Shown: one piece after another, positions 23,843-35,690 of the stretch
Layout: every line of letters begins with the position of its first letter
How positions within the stretch are numbered: the stretch's first letter is position 1
Assembly (NCBI GenBank): GCA_039619475.1
Contig: CM077116.1
Span: forward strand, 100,981,164-101,045,163
Direction: 5' to 3'
DNA length: 64,000 nt
Origin: Icerya purchasi
Lineage: Eukaryota > Arthropoda > Insecta > Hemiptera > Monophlebidae
Position numbers and translations under genes: made by a program
Notes under the pieces: generated by a model
Told to the model about the DNA's origin: nothing
What the model saw: the letters and a program-made list of their open reading frames with translations, nothing else
The model's database searches: none

Positions 23843-24471
23843 TAGCGGCGGATCCACGGAAGGAGGGACATCCCCACCAAAGAATCAAAGCCTTTATGAA
23901 AAAATTTCTTATAACAGAGAAACTTAAGTTATGCTGTAAAAAAGTTTTGTATAAATGTTACAACATACGGATTTAATTATACCTAATATTTAATACTGTT
24001 TTCTAGTAATAATGTTATTATTTTATTTTAAACGTAGCTGTCATCGATTTCCTTATTAATTCTTAATTTTTATTTTGCAATTTTAATTAAAAATAGTTCA
24101 ATGAGAAATATGAATGTATATATTTTTATTACTTGCTCACGGACAAAGAATTCGAATCGAATTACTAACAAAAATAAAAAAAGTATAAAGTCCAATAAAA
24201 CTACTATCGTTCTATTCTTTCTAGTAAATTACTATTCAAATTCTTAATTACCATTTTAGCTACAATTTTATAATTTCGTTTTATTCTTCACCTAAAAATA
24301 AAAAAAAAATTTAATTAAATTGTAATAATTATGTATTTTTAAAACATTGTTAAATTTCTAAAGAAGTCGTTATTTAATTTTCTTTATGAAAAACACAAGG
24401 GGTATTTCTCAAATCGTCTACCGTATTAGAATTACCTTTCCCAAAATGTCTCTCTGGATCCGCCCACCATC
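23843..24471. mobile_element. hAT-like non-autonomous element with direct repeats at both ends
   Basis: The left end is TAGCGGCGGATCCACGG and the right end, reverse-complemented, is GATGGTGGGCGGATCCAGAG. GGCGGATCCA near the terminus is common in hAT elements and their MITEs. TATACATAT stands at 23834-23842 and again at 24472-24480, which fits the 8-bp duplication typical of hAT plus one base. The repeat is of low complexity, so it is not proof. The roughly 630-bp interior is AT-rich without a transposase frame. Confidence 0.6.
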
Positions 24472-24480
24472 TATACATAT

Positions 24481-27400
24481 ATACTCGTATGTATATCATT
24501 TATTCCGATTTTTTCTTTTTAATTGTTTCGGCCTAGAATTAAAAACCATTTGGGCAAGTCATTAATTTTATTTACGAGTACACTTGCTCGCTGAACAGGT
24601 CCCCTTAATGCGTTCGGCTAATTACACAATCAATGATGTCTTAGCTAATATCATTACTACTGTTATTAAAACGGGAACGATATCGCGGTTTACCGTGTAC
24701 GGTGAAGAGGTTGAGGGGCGAAGATAAAATTCCCAATTTAAAAGACACGCATTTATTGCTTGTTCTGTCTTACCTAACGACTGATTTAATATTATTTTAT
24801 ATATTAATCGGCTACGCGTCGCTTTGGCTTTACGCGTCGTGTCTAATGTGAACATTTTTGTATCGCGATTATAGCATTTAAAAGTAGCATAGTGTAAAAC
24901 TGACTGTTCCAAAAATAGTTATCGAGTACCATCGCGTCGTTTGGGGTCCTCTCGACGAGGTCCGAAGAACTCTGATGTATTTATTTTTATTATTTACAAA
25001 CTGCAAATTAAAAATTGATCTAGTTACTTAAACCTTCTATAAGAGTTGCAGAAGATTGCCGGGAGGGGGGCTATTTTGTTCCCCAAGGCGAAGATAGAAG
25101 GATCCAATTAAATATAAACGAGCATCGTTCTTAATCCCGTCAGTTAAGTTATCTGTTCTTATTTTCGACCGAATTACCATTTAACCGACTACTATCATTT
25201 CTTGGTGGAAGTCGTCCTCCTAGTGAGGCCCGCCGCGATAAAAATGAGAATAGTTGAAGTTTTACATATTATATTATCTTTTAACTATCAAAATTTACTC
25301 TTAAGATGTATTTTCAACGTTTCAAACGAAACCTTTGAGTTTCCAAAATGCTTATTAAAAAACCGTCTTTTTTCTTTGATGTCGCTTAAATACCGATGAT
25401 GATACCGTTTAATTTTATTCACAACGAATAATCGGCGGACTGAGGCAATTACAGGCCGTACACTGAAAAAAATGCATGATATCTGACGTAAATCTTTTCA
25501 AAATGCCGAAGATGAAAAAAAATATTCGGAAACCGTATTTAATGAGACATATATATCGAAAATGAAGAGAATCAGCAACATGGAAACGAATAAAGTTTAT
25601 TAGGATATTGATGAGAAAACTGGTACCGCAAACTGAAATGTCGTTGACCACACACACTGGTCTGCATTTCAATAGGGCATTTATTAAACATGATAATCGC
25701 CGATGAAAGACTGGCGCAATGATGAGTGATCGAATTCAACGTGTGCGGTTTTAAAATTTGGTCGGAGCGGTATTGTTTTTCTTTTTTGGACTGCGCGGAA
25801 CCGTATATTTCCTGTATCTTCGAAATCACGTCGCAGCAAATCGATGTATTTTTAAAAGTACCATCGATTTTAAAGAAATCGTTTGAATTTGTAATTTTTT
25901 TCCACAATTTTTAGAACCGTTCTCACGAACCGTTTGAATTTAGGAAAAATTAATTATATTCTATTGATTTGAAACGTACATTTGAAGGAAAAACTTTCTC
26001 AAAAGCGTATTTTTATCACAGTTCGTAATAGTTTATTCTTTCGAAGAGTTTCCCTATACTTGCTATTTAATTGGTTTTTTTTAGTAATTTCACCAAAATG
26101 ACTTCTCCCCAGTCGTCTGCTATTCGAGTAGTCTGTATTCGACTACATTTTTCGGAAACCCTTAGGCTAAAACATGCGCGTATATATGTAGTAAATTTTT
26201 GGTATAATAGGTGATTTGACTTTTTTCTAAGTAAACACGTGTTCATTACATGATACAAAGAAAAAAGGTGGGCGATTTTATTTTTTTATTTATTTTTTCG
26301 GTAAATTACGAAAAAATGCAAAATGGAAAAAAAACGCTATAAATTCAATTAGCAAAAAAAGGCTAGATGATAAATACGCAATTTTGTTAGACGCATTAAG
26401 CGCTTTTAATTTGCGTAAATTATTCGATTTTATTCACGCGTCGACAGTGCGTATATGTCACATCCGTTAGAAATTAACCTGAAGTGACACACACACACAC
26501 GTTCTCGTCGATAGTCATATAGGAGAGTAGTAGACACGGCGAGATTGTTTTTTAGCCGGGCGATGGCTCCTCGCGGCTTACCGAAATCGCTACTACAGAG
26601 AGGAAAGGTCGAATGCGGTATTTTTTACGAAGAAAGCGCTACAAAACAAGCCCGAGAATAATGGGGAAACTCGTTAAGACCGAGGAAACAGAACCGGAAG
26701 ATGTTACCGCGGACAAACCCCCCGCAGAAACGACAGTCGCCTTCCGGCCGTAATACAGTCCCGCTAGAGGGGAGAGGCGTGGAATTTTTAAAATCGGAAA
26801 GTTCCCGTTTCAGTGGCTGGTAATTAATAATAGAGAGCTTAAAGAGTCGCTGACTCGCACAGTTTTTCAGCCCGAGTCGGCTGAAATTTCTACAGGCAAA
26901 AGCCTGATGCCGCAGAAAATACGAAAACAACGAAAAACAAACGCCCGAACGAATTTAACACCGCCGCCAAAGAAAGCATCGCAAAATTATAAACATTTTC
27001 GTAAAGCGCCGCTCTCTTACACACCCCACACGCACCTGTAAAAAACCTTGCAGACATCCTCCGTTTGTGGACAGTTCACAAATTTCGCGCCATCTCGGCT
27101 TCGAGATTCCTTACGCATATTACAACTGTTATTCCTTTTCATTCACAGATCCGCAATTCCTCGGGCGCCCCCGACTAACTCTGCTAATCTCCAACTCTTT
27201 CCGACATCAGTCAGCTCGCTTTTTCGTCTCTCACTTGTGTACCACTCTATTCTGTCTTCTCAACCCTAACAACACACAAATTTCCAACGTTACCGAACGC
27301 GCTATTACTTTTTTTTCTTTCCCCCTGCTATCTGTCCTCCCCACTGCTTCCGCTGTTTTTCAGTTCTTTTTGACGTCTTTGATTACACTTTCTCTTTTTT

Positions 27401-29530
27401 CCTAGTTCTCTAATGCCAAGACCAAAAAAAAACAAAAAAAAAAAAACAAAAACGAACGAACTTTAATTTAAACGCTTGTATCGCTAAAAAAAAAAAAACT
27501 GACACATAAAAAAAAAAAAGGAATCGTTTAAAGTTAGTTTAAAACAAGTTTGCGACAATTGATCTGATTAAAGGCAGTGCTGTCGAGGGTTGTTGCGGCT
27601 GTTTAGGAATTTTTAAAAATTGCTACGTTTACGTTTTGTTTTTGGAGTGTGAACGGGGGGACACGCACGAGAACAACGAGAATCTTTTCTCCTCAATTAA
27701 TGAGATATAATTCTCCTGCAACTGACAACGACGAGCGCTTAATTAGAATTTCACGGCTTCTCCATACCGTCGTCAGGACGGATAAGTAAATATCGCCGCC
27801 TGTCGGTGATCATTTTATTTCACTCTAAACGCAATTTGCAGGACTGGTGAAAAATCAGTTTCGTTTCGTTAAATAATCACTCGGCTCACTAGTTTGGCCA
27901 AATCACGACTCTTAATTTAATTAAAGTCAACAGACCCGCCATCGAGTAGCATTCTAATAAATAATCACAGGTTGTGTATACACACGCACCGTTTTAACGG
28001 TCTTCTTCTAGCACGGTTTAATGATGAATGGCCGTTGTTCGCGTTCTGTTTCACTGCATATATGTTCTCGATGAAAAAAGTCGGGCACCTCCCAAAACCA
28101 TCATAACGGAAGACACGATTTTGCCGTGCGCTAACTAGCTTCCACCTAAGTATTATATATCAGCGCCATTTATATTGCTTTCTCCCGCCAACGCTGGAAA
28201 ACTACTGAAAAAATAATTCGTGTACGCATGCGCGTATTCCCCGGTGCAACTGTCGTAAATTATTCGCTATTAAATTACCGTCCGCTTCGTCTGAATATTA
28301 TTCCGTTCATATTTCTTTAAGGCTCGTCGTCGTCGTCGGTACTGTTTGTTTTTGTAATAGCTTTTTTTTGAAAATTGTTTTGCGGTTCTTTGTAATGCGC
28401 CCGAAAAGCAAATCGAATAAACTGCACCTAATCACGTAAACCGGACGGAGTTCTGTTTAGCAGCCGAATGAGAGAAATTCGCGTGTCCAGCAGAGAGACA
28501 GTAGACATAATTAATTTTCGCGGCCGCTCCAAGCCGTATTAATTAATTAAAAATTAAGGGTATAATGCAGGTGCCGGTAACTAGAATGTATTTTTCCGTT
28601 TTTCTGTAAACTCTAAATTATTTCACTAAATACGTGCGACGACCCCTGTGGCGAAATTGTACATACAACTGCTTTCCTCCACGCGAAACTGAATATCACT
28701 GTTTATGTAGAACTGTGTGTAAGAGACACATTTGTGTCTAGTAACTTTTTCAACTGATCGAGCGATAAGAAACTTTTGGCTTCTCGCAGCAAGCGCGGAA
28801 GCAGGCGATCCTAGTAAGGCTGTACGATTTGGAAAGTTTTAGCTTATTCAAGAGTATAGGCTGAAACACGACACCGATGTCGTCATTCGGGATCTGAAAT
28901 GAAACTGCTTTCAGCGGCAAAATGGTATAGCCGCAACATGAGGTAGAACTTTCTTACAAATACCAGCTTAATTCAACGATATCGTACACATTTTATATCG
29001 AGCGCGTGATTTAATCATAATTTTAAATAGAGTAGTAGGTTTCTCTCCTTAGACTCAACCGAATCATGTATAAGTGTTCGGAACGAGAATTTTATTTCTT
29101 TCGCCAGTTCACATTTCTCATACTGGTTCCGTACCGGCACAAAAGCGATATAGCTTTTAAGTGTTGTTTGCGTCGTAGGTCCGATATTTCGTTTTATTCG
29201 CTTTCGCCGCTACTGTGTCAGAGTTTGCCATATGCTGTGTAAAAAGGACACCTGCCCTTCATACGTGTTCCTCTGTGGTGATGGTCGGAGAGTGGAAATT
29301 TTAATCGGCTGTCGCAGAATTTTAATTTACAACGTTTAGAGCGGACAGGGAGGATTTCGTAAGTTGCCGCTAACGGAAAAAGGAATGTGCCCGCAGAAAC
29401 ACGAGATAAGAATTAAACAATAGGTGAAATCGTGTTGACATTTACAGTGAGCAGGCACGCGAAGGCGAGTTGTCGTCGATTTTTTTCTTTCATCGCTCTT
29501 ATCCGAGATATCGAGAAACAATTGCTGGCA
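24481..29530. other. Mostly unassigned non-coding sequence
   Basis: I found no gene or clear mobile element in these 5 kb. The block 26440-27400 is richer in G and C and contains pyrimidine-rich frames (plus 27048-27405), unrecognised. A-rich runs cluster at 27423-27520. A (CGT)4 run lies at about 28326-28338. A near-palindrome GGTCCTCTCGACGAGGTCC is at about 24945-24963. Confidence 0.45.
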
Positions 29531-29554
29531 ACTTGGCTACTTGGCTACTTGGCG
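29531..29554. repeat. 8-bp tandem triplet
   Basis: ACTTGGCT is repeated three times in tandem, the last copy ending in G. It is short and recent-looking. Confidence 0.85.
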
Positions 29555-32139
29555 CGGTTAAAAGGTAAGAAATCACTTCTGTTCGAAGATAGCAACGATA
29601 GATAGAAGTCAGAGTCGGTACAACGTACTCTCGAACTGGCTCACATGTCTAATAGAGCGGCCTCATTCTTCCTTATTATCTGTCCTATCTGGCTAAATCT
29701 GTCATGATACTTGCTAATGGACAGGCACGATGATGCTGCCGACGCAACAAATACGCACATCGCACAGTAAACGCGCCCGGCACATTGCGCTTTTTATTGG
29801 GAAATGTGCGCAGCGCTTCGAATGTGTCTTCGAATGTGTGCGCGCAGGCAAAAATCCAATAAATTTACCTTATCAGCGTTGTAGCAGCGGCATAGCGAGA
29901 GTGGAAAAAGATGATTCCCAGATAAGACGTCCTTTGTTATTTAATCTGCAGCAGACGGACATTCAGCACACCGTGCGTACACATATTCGCACACGACTCG
30001 CACACCTCGCCTGAATTAAGAACTGCAAGTCAACTCGTGTCGTTCCCCCGTCCGCAATAACGTAATGGCCGGCATATTACACAGCCGAAACAGATTGCAC
30101 TTGCACCGAAGATTCCCAATGTGTGCGTGCGTGTGTGTGTGTGTAGGGGGGTCAATAATGGGCGCATATTTCTTAATTTTGCGGAAAAATAAAATCTAAG
30201 ATACTTTGTGCGACCGCGGAAGTGTCATTACCGACTGCGCAACACGATGTACGGGTGAAACTGTGCACGCAGAGTTCTAGAGGAAAAGTCGTTTAATGAA
30301 CAAGGAATAAAAAGGGTTTCCCTTTTTTTTTTGTTGAATCGTCCGAAGGTATCGAATTAAAAAGGAAATAAATAGAAGTACCCGTTTTTTTTTTTTTAAT
30401 TAATCGAAAAAGAGTACAATTTTTAATGAAGATCTTACGATGATTAAAAAGAGATTACGTCACGTATTTCAAAGTTCTCTCCGTTTTCTTTATTATACTT
30501 CAGATTTTACGTAGACAAAAAAGAAGGTAAAATTATTTTCTTCTTGATGTTAAGGATAATAAAAAAAAAAAGAAAAAGAACTAAAAATGTTTGTCGGGAA
30601 TTTGATAGTTGCACATATTGAAAGAATACGAGTATCTCGCTACAAAATTCTTCCACGGCACAATAATGACTACATATAATTATCGCAGAAGAAGGAAAGA
30701 AAGAAAGAAAATGAAAAAATTTTATTATTAACAAAGTTCACCACAATTTCTAGTAACTTGTTATTTAGACGTATCGGCCAATAGCCGCACCACAATACAC
30801 CATAATATAAATACCATATGTACAGAATTATAATTTTAGGTATTACTCGACGGCAGGAAAAAATTGAGAAAAAAAAACGCGTAAAAGTTCCTAATTACCT
30901 AGAGCTTAGAAATAAGAATTCATTTTTTTTGGAACCGTATAGGTGTTATTCTGCAAACTTGTGAATTTTTAATTTTAAGGAAAATCCAAAAAAGAAAAAA
31001 AAACCCTGAGAAATTGCATATATTTAACGACAGAAACCGAATTAAATTGCAAACTCTATAAAAATCTAATACCTGTTGCTCTAAAAATATTCAACCGGAT
31101 TCGCGAAATACCGCTCTTGAAAAATTGAAGAAAAAATATCTGGTATAGTTATTTTTTTTTTACTTAACCGACAGAGCTGTTCGTAATTTTTTAATTACAT
31201 TTCAAGTTTTTATTAAATTAATCGTAAGAATTTTGAAAATTAATTTCACACGGCGGCGTAAATATGGAATTAAGTAGATTAATTTAAATATAAAAAAAAA
31301 CAAAAACATTTAAAAAGCCGTTTCGGTGTAATGTGCTTCTCAGGCAATATTAAAAGTATTTTTTGCATTTTAATAAACTTATTTAATTATAATTGCCCCG
31401 TTAATCAGTCGACAGTTTCGATTCCGAAGACTCGACAGAAAAAAAAGAAAGAAGATTTTTAATACACGCTCCTTCGAAGTTCTGAGACTTTCTACGATAA
31501 TTACAGCAGCTGCTCTGACGCTGAACAATCGAAAAAGCTCCGGCCTCTAAGAGAAGAACCGCCGAAACATGAATATTAAAAATATCGAACACTTCCGAGA
31601 GTCGTTTTAAATAGAGCAGCACACTGTTAATCCAATAACGAACTGCGAAGAAAGTACCCCCTCAGGAAAGCCACCTATTAAAATGACTTTAGGTCTTCAC
31701 GTCATTTCCAATACTCATCAGATCCGTCTGTCTTGACGATGCCCTTTAACAGCTCTGAACGGTTGAACGGGCGGTTCCAAACGATATTGCTAAGACGGTC
31801 GCGTCCGGGGGTTATAAACATCGTGACAGATTAGAAAATCGCAGGAAAATATTCCGCAGATTTTATAGCCGTCTGCAACGACCACATTATCATCTCGCTG
31901 TCAAAACTCAAACAGCGTCTTTATTCATTTTCGGTTTCAATCTTTTCAGTTTTTGCGTTGTTTTCTTTCGGGTTGGGTTTTCAAAAATTAATCTCGCGCG
32001 CAGATTAGCAACTGCGAAAGATGAAACTGATTAATTAAGTCTAAACCGAACTTGTTCCGGCGTTGTTTAAAAATTTACCAGCAGCGCGAAAGCGGAAAAT
32101 AAACGCGAAAATTCAACTAAAGATAGTCTCCGAACAGAG
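29555..32139. other. Non-coding stretch with short repeats
   Basis: No gene recognised. A GT-rich microsatellite lies at 30121-30144 followed by AGGGGGGTC; A and T homopolymers are frequent from 30310 to 31310. The plus frame 29730-30014 is arginine-rich and unrecognised. Confidence 0.45.
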
Positions 32140-33430
32140 TGAAAGCGGTACACGTGCCCCTCGCATATAGCTGTGTAGTTAAATATCGGTAGTAGAGTAG
32201 GATGCGGCAGATGAAGCGCGAACAACGAGAGAGAGAGAGAGAGCGTGAGAGAGTGACGGGCAGTCGAGAGTAGTATTTTTTCAGGTAGTAACGGGAAAAA
32301 TTAAGAAGAGCGGAAAGACGAGTGGTCGGAGGGCTGGCCGGGGTTGGTGGACGGGTCGGCGGTGGAGTATGATTTTTGTGTCTGCCGGTCAGAAGGCGAA
32401 ATGCCGATGAAAAGGTGAAAAAAGATGGGGCGATAAGAGAAAAAAATGGGCTTCTCCAGTAGATGGGCGATCGGAGAGGTAGGCCGAATAAGTTCGGCGG
32501 CAAGCTGAAAGTTTACAACAGCGAGAAAAGAAAAAGTTGAGAACCCGGTGATTAATTAGACTGCTGGCCACAGCAGAGTGCGCGGACTAAACTGGAAATA
32601 AAAGCTCGACCGGCAACTATAGAGCTACCGGCTTAATTCTCGGCAACTATTCAAAGACAAACATTAGCCGCAGAGTGTGGTGGCGCGAGAAATGGATTCG
32701 CTTAGCTGGAGATGAAGTCTGCATCGAACGAACGCGGCAGTCGGGGGCTCGGTGCAGTTTCAAAAGAACTCAGCGGGATCTTTCGAAGCGAATAGCGGTC
32801 GGAGCGGACGAGCAAGCCCGAGGCGCGGGGTGAGGTTAAACGATTTAAAATTCATTTACATGCTGAAATATCTGAACTTTATAAAATTTCATTTCAGTTT
32901 ACAAACACCATTACCGAAATTCAATTTAATCGTCAGGCTCCGAGCCCGTCCAAATTGTCCTCTATATTTCATTAACGTCATAGTGCACCTTCCCATATAT
33001 ATTAGATTTCCGGCGCTAAAGCACGCTCGGTCACCAAGTCCTCCGCAATATCCTTCGCTTTGTCATGATATCTCGTTACCTAATCTCTTTCTCCGCCAAC
33101 AGTTACTCCTTTTCTATCCGTTGAACGCCAGACCGAGAGCGGAGATTTCCAAAAATGCATTTATTATTACGGACCGTAAGTCTGCGACATCGTCGGGCAC
33201 ATTCGGTCGTTCTGCGAGAGATGGCTGTTTGGCGCGCGGCGAATCATCGATCCGCGAAGCAAGTCGATAGACTGTTAAAACTGCTTTCGCTTCGAAAGTA
33301 GTAGAAGCGGCGAAGGTTAGGTAGCGAAAGTGAAAGCAACTATAAGAGTTCCGAAAAAGATTCCAAGGAGCCAGCGGACGAACGAAGTTGAATCAGTAAA
33401 AGGGAGTGACAGGAGGTGGTCGAAGAAAGT
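32140..33430. promoter_or_regulatory. GC/CpG-rich island with GA repeat, possible promoter or 5' exon
   Basis: Composition rises sharply compared with the flanks. A (GA)n run at 32227-32243 extends into GCGTGAGAGAG; GAGA tracts are bound by GAGA-type factors in insect promoters. Around 32760-32840 the sequence GAGGCGCGGGGTGAGGTTAA could serve as a splice donor (CGG|GTGAGGT). Long frames on both strands (minus 32117-32503, plus 32752-33270, 172 codons) show no domain I recognise and are probably a by-product of GC-rich sequence. I infer a promoter or untranslated exon only tentatively. Confidence 0.3.
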
Positions 33431-33890
33431 CGAAGAAGTAGAAACTCCCATCTGTTATTTTTAAAAAATGGCCCCATTTTATCGGCTTGGAATTACGACT
33501 CTTATCGAAAAAACAAAAACCGCCTAGCGAAGTAAAAACAGAATCTAATAGTTGTATAATATCCGTCCGGCTGACAAAAGTTTTTCGTCATTATTAACCA
33601 TGTGGAGTTTAATGGCGCTCGCATTCCGTGGATCTTAATAGTGAATAATCGGCGAAGGAAATCAATATTGTACTTAAAGGAATAAAGAGTCACTTGTTGA
33701 ATGCGAGGTTTTATAAAACGACATATAAGATCTTACAACTGGACTCGGCGGAAGAAAAATTGTACGTCTTTTTAACATTATTTTCGTATCACGATTCAGG
33801 GACAGCTGTTTATTTCGAGCCGTAACGTCATAAATATAGTCGCTGCTGCAGCCAGAAACTATTAAGAACCTTTGCGAACTAAGCCGCTTT
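33431..33890. other. Non-coding, nothing recognised
   Basis: No gene, repeat or RNA gene noted. Confidence 0.5.
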
Positions 33891-33931
33891 TTTATTTATT
33901 TATTTATTTATTTATTTATTTTATTTTATTT
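33891..33931. repeat. (TTTA)n microsatellite
   Basis: A TTTA tetranucleotide array passing into TTTTATTTTA. Confidence 0.9.
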
Positions 33932-35273
33932 GTTTTTAATCGGTATTACGGAAATACCGTACAACAAAGCGGTTGAAAATATCTGTGCCGGACAACGATT
34001 AAATGCACAACGGAATCGAAAAGTGACAGTTTTCAACAAGGTTTAATTTCGTGTTTCTTCCTTTAGCATAATTATTTTTGTGAATTTTTTCCATTTCTTG
34101 TAAATATTTTTTAAACTAATGCGCATGTAAAAAAAAATCTGCATGAAATTCTTTTAAACACTTTTCCCAGCTAAAATAAGCTACTATTTTCCTCAACGGT
34201 AACTCAACTCTGTAATATCGTTTAATATAAATTAACCAGCATGTTATAAAAAGAAGAAAAAAAAACACTGTTGTTTCATAGCGATTTTATTGCAAAAATT
34301 ATTCTGAAAACACGTACTTTTTGTCGCAGGTGGACAGCCGTTGCTTCATTCGAATTCCAGACCGTTCGGAAATTGATAAAAGTTACACAAAATCCCATAT
34401 TGTAGTCTTTCGTTATCGAAAGAATGCATTAGACCGTCCCACAAAAAAGGATCCCCATAAGGACCGTGTTCAGTTCTCTTAATAACGTTCACTCGCGAGC
34501 GCCCGTTGTGCCTAGAAATGCGGTTTTAATTTTAAACAACACGATTGGCTTAGAGTAGTCCGAAATAGTAGCGGGATGACTTTTTATTTTTATTCAAGGA
34601 AACAAAATTTTTCCGATCATGTTCCAAGCAGATTGTCAGTTCTATTTCTAGCTCGAATAGGTGCATTCTAATTAACCGTGAGTACGGAGCAAAATAACAG
34701 GTCTGCGTAATTGTGAGACACGGTCATTTCGATTTCTTCCGATTTATTAACAATAGCCAAAGGCGAGTGAGCGGTTGAGTGAACGATGTGACCGATGAAC
34801 GAACGGAACCCCGGGGAGCATAAGGAGAAATGCCTACAAGGATTAATAATAGGTCTTAGAGCTTTATATTGCAATGAAAAAATTAAGCATTTATAAGCAG
34901 CTTAGATATGCTGAACTTTTTGACGACGTCGACTTTCGTTAATCGACGCTTAACGTTTATAGTTAACGAGCGCCTAGAAATCGTTTGATCGGACAATTCA
35001 TTATTCACGCTTGGTCATTTTTCGACGGAAAATTGGCTATAATCTAATCGATTAACCGAAAAACTGTCTCGGGCGACTGAATTTTAATTTCCCTTCAAAG
35101 GGGAATATCGAACAGCCCTAGATAATTGTTTAAATATAGGCGGGAAAATGCTCGAAGTTGAATGAAATAATACTTGATTTGGATGTGATATTAAATAGTT
35201 TTTTTTTTTAAGTGCGCCTATTATTGCGAGAGCATAAATATGGAAGTTAACGAAATATCATAATAAATAATTG
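33932..35273. other. Non-coding AT-rich stretch
   Basis: No gene recognised. Open frames are short and without family resemblance. Confidence 0.5.
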
Positions 35274-35416
35274 CGCTGCAGTTGATTAGTTAATTGTGCA
35301 TCGTTCGCGTAGGTTCGATTCCTGCTGCCGCACATCGACAGTTACAAAAATTTTACTTGGTTAGTATGGCCGTAGTTTACGCGCCCCAACAAAAAAAAAT
35401 AAATGACAATAATAAA
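35274..35416 (+). mobile_element. tRNA-like SINE fragment, family B (copy 2)
   Basis: A head CTGCAGTTGATTAGTTAATT is followed by a perfect B box GGTTCGATTCC (35312-35322), then about 60 bp of body and an A-rich tail from about 35387 (CAACAAAAAAAAATAAATGA). It aligns in the head with the minus-strand copy at 21120-21262. It sits about 55 bp upstream of the family A SINE, which is on the opposite strand. Stem pairing is too poor for a working tRNA. Confidence 0.42.
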
Positions 35417-35469
35417 ATCGCTCGGTTGTCCGAATTTTTATAACAAAATTCTACAAAAACTCTTACGTC

Positions 35470-35690
35470 AAGGAAAGTAAGTCTCGTACGCTTAAGTTAA
35501 AGTTCACAATAGACCTATTGGATCTGATGAGAATACTGGGACAGTTTCGTTTCTCTCGGGGCCGCCTTTACTTACCCAGATTTCTCTGGTCCCCAATTCT
35601 ATTTCAAGTTGGGTAAATCCGCGATTCGGATCTGGAACGAGACGAGTCTCGATAACATATGACACCTCTGGTTTGGTAGCCAAGCACCAT
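35470..35690 (-). mobile_element. tRNA-derived SINE, family A, degraded copy
   Basis: It matches the 15437-15673 copy along most of its length. Identical blocks include the 18-mer CCCAGATTTCTCTGGTCC (35575-35592) and the 17-mer TTTGGTAGCCAAGCACC (35672-35688, plus-strand reading). Similar blocks cover GAGAATACTGGG and the 3' tail (AGACTTACTTTCC on the minus strand). The B box has decayed to TTATCGAGAC and the 5' end is slightly shorter. A 68-codon minus frame inside it is spurious. Confidence 0.8.

Noticed and set aside
32752..33270. 172-codon plus-strand frame
   Set aside because: It lies in GC-rich sequence with few stops, has no family resemblance or typical protein composition, and continues through AT-rich sequence without a visible gene structure. 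It could contain an exon, but nothing shows it.
35274..35340. Functional tRNA gene
   Set aside because: The B box is perfect but the acceptor and anticodon stems do not pair well; it ends in an A-rich tail.
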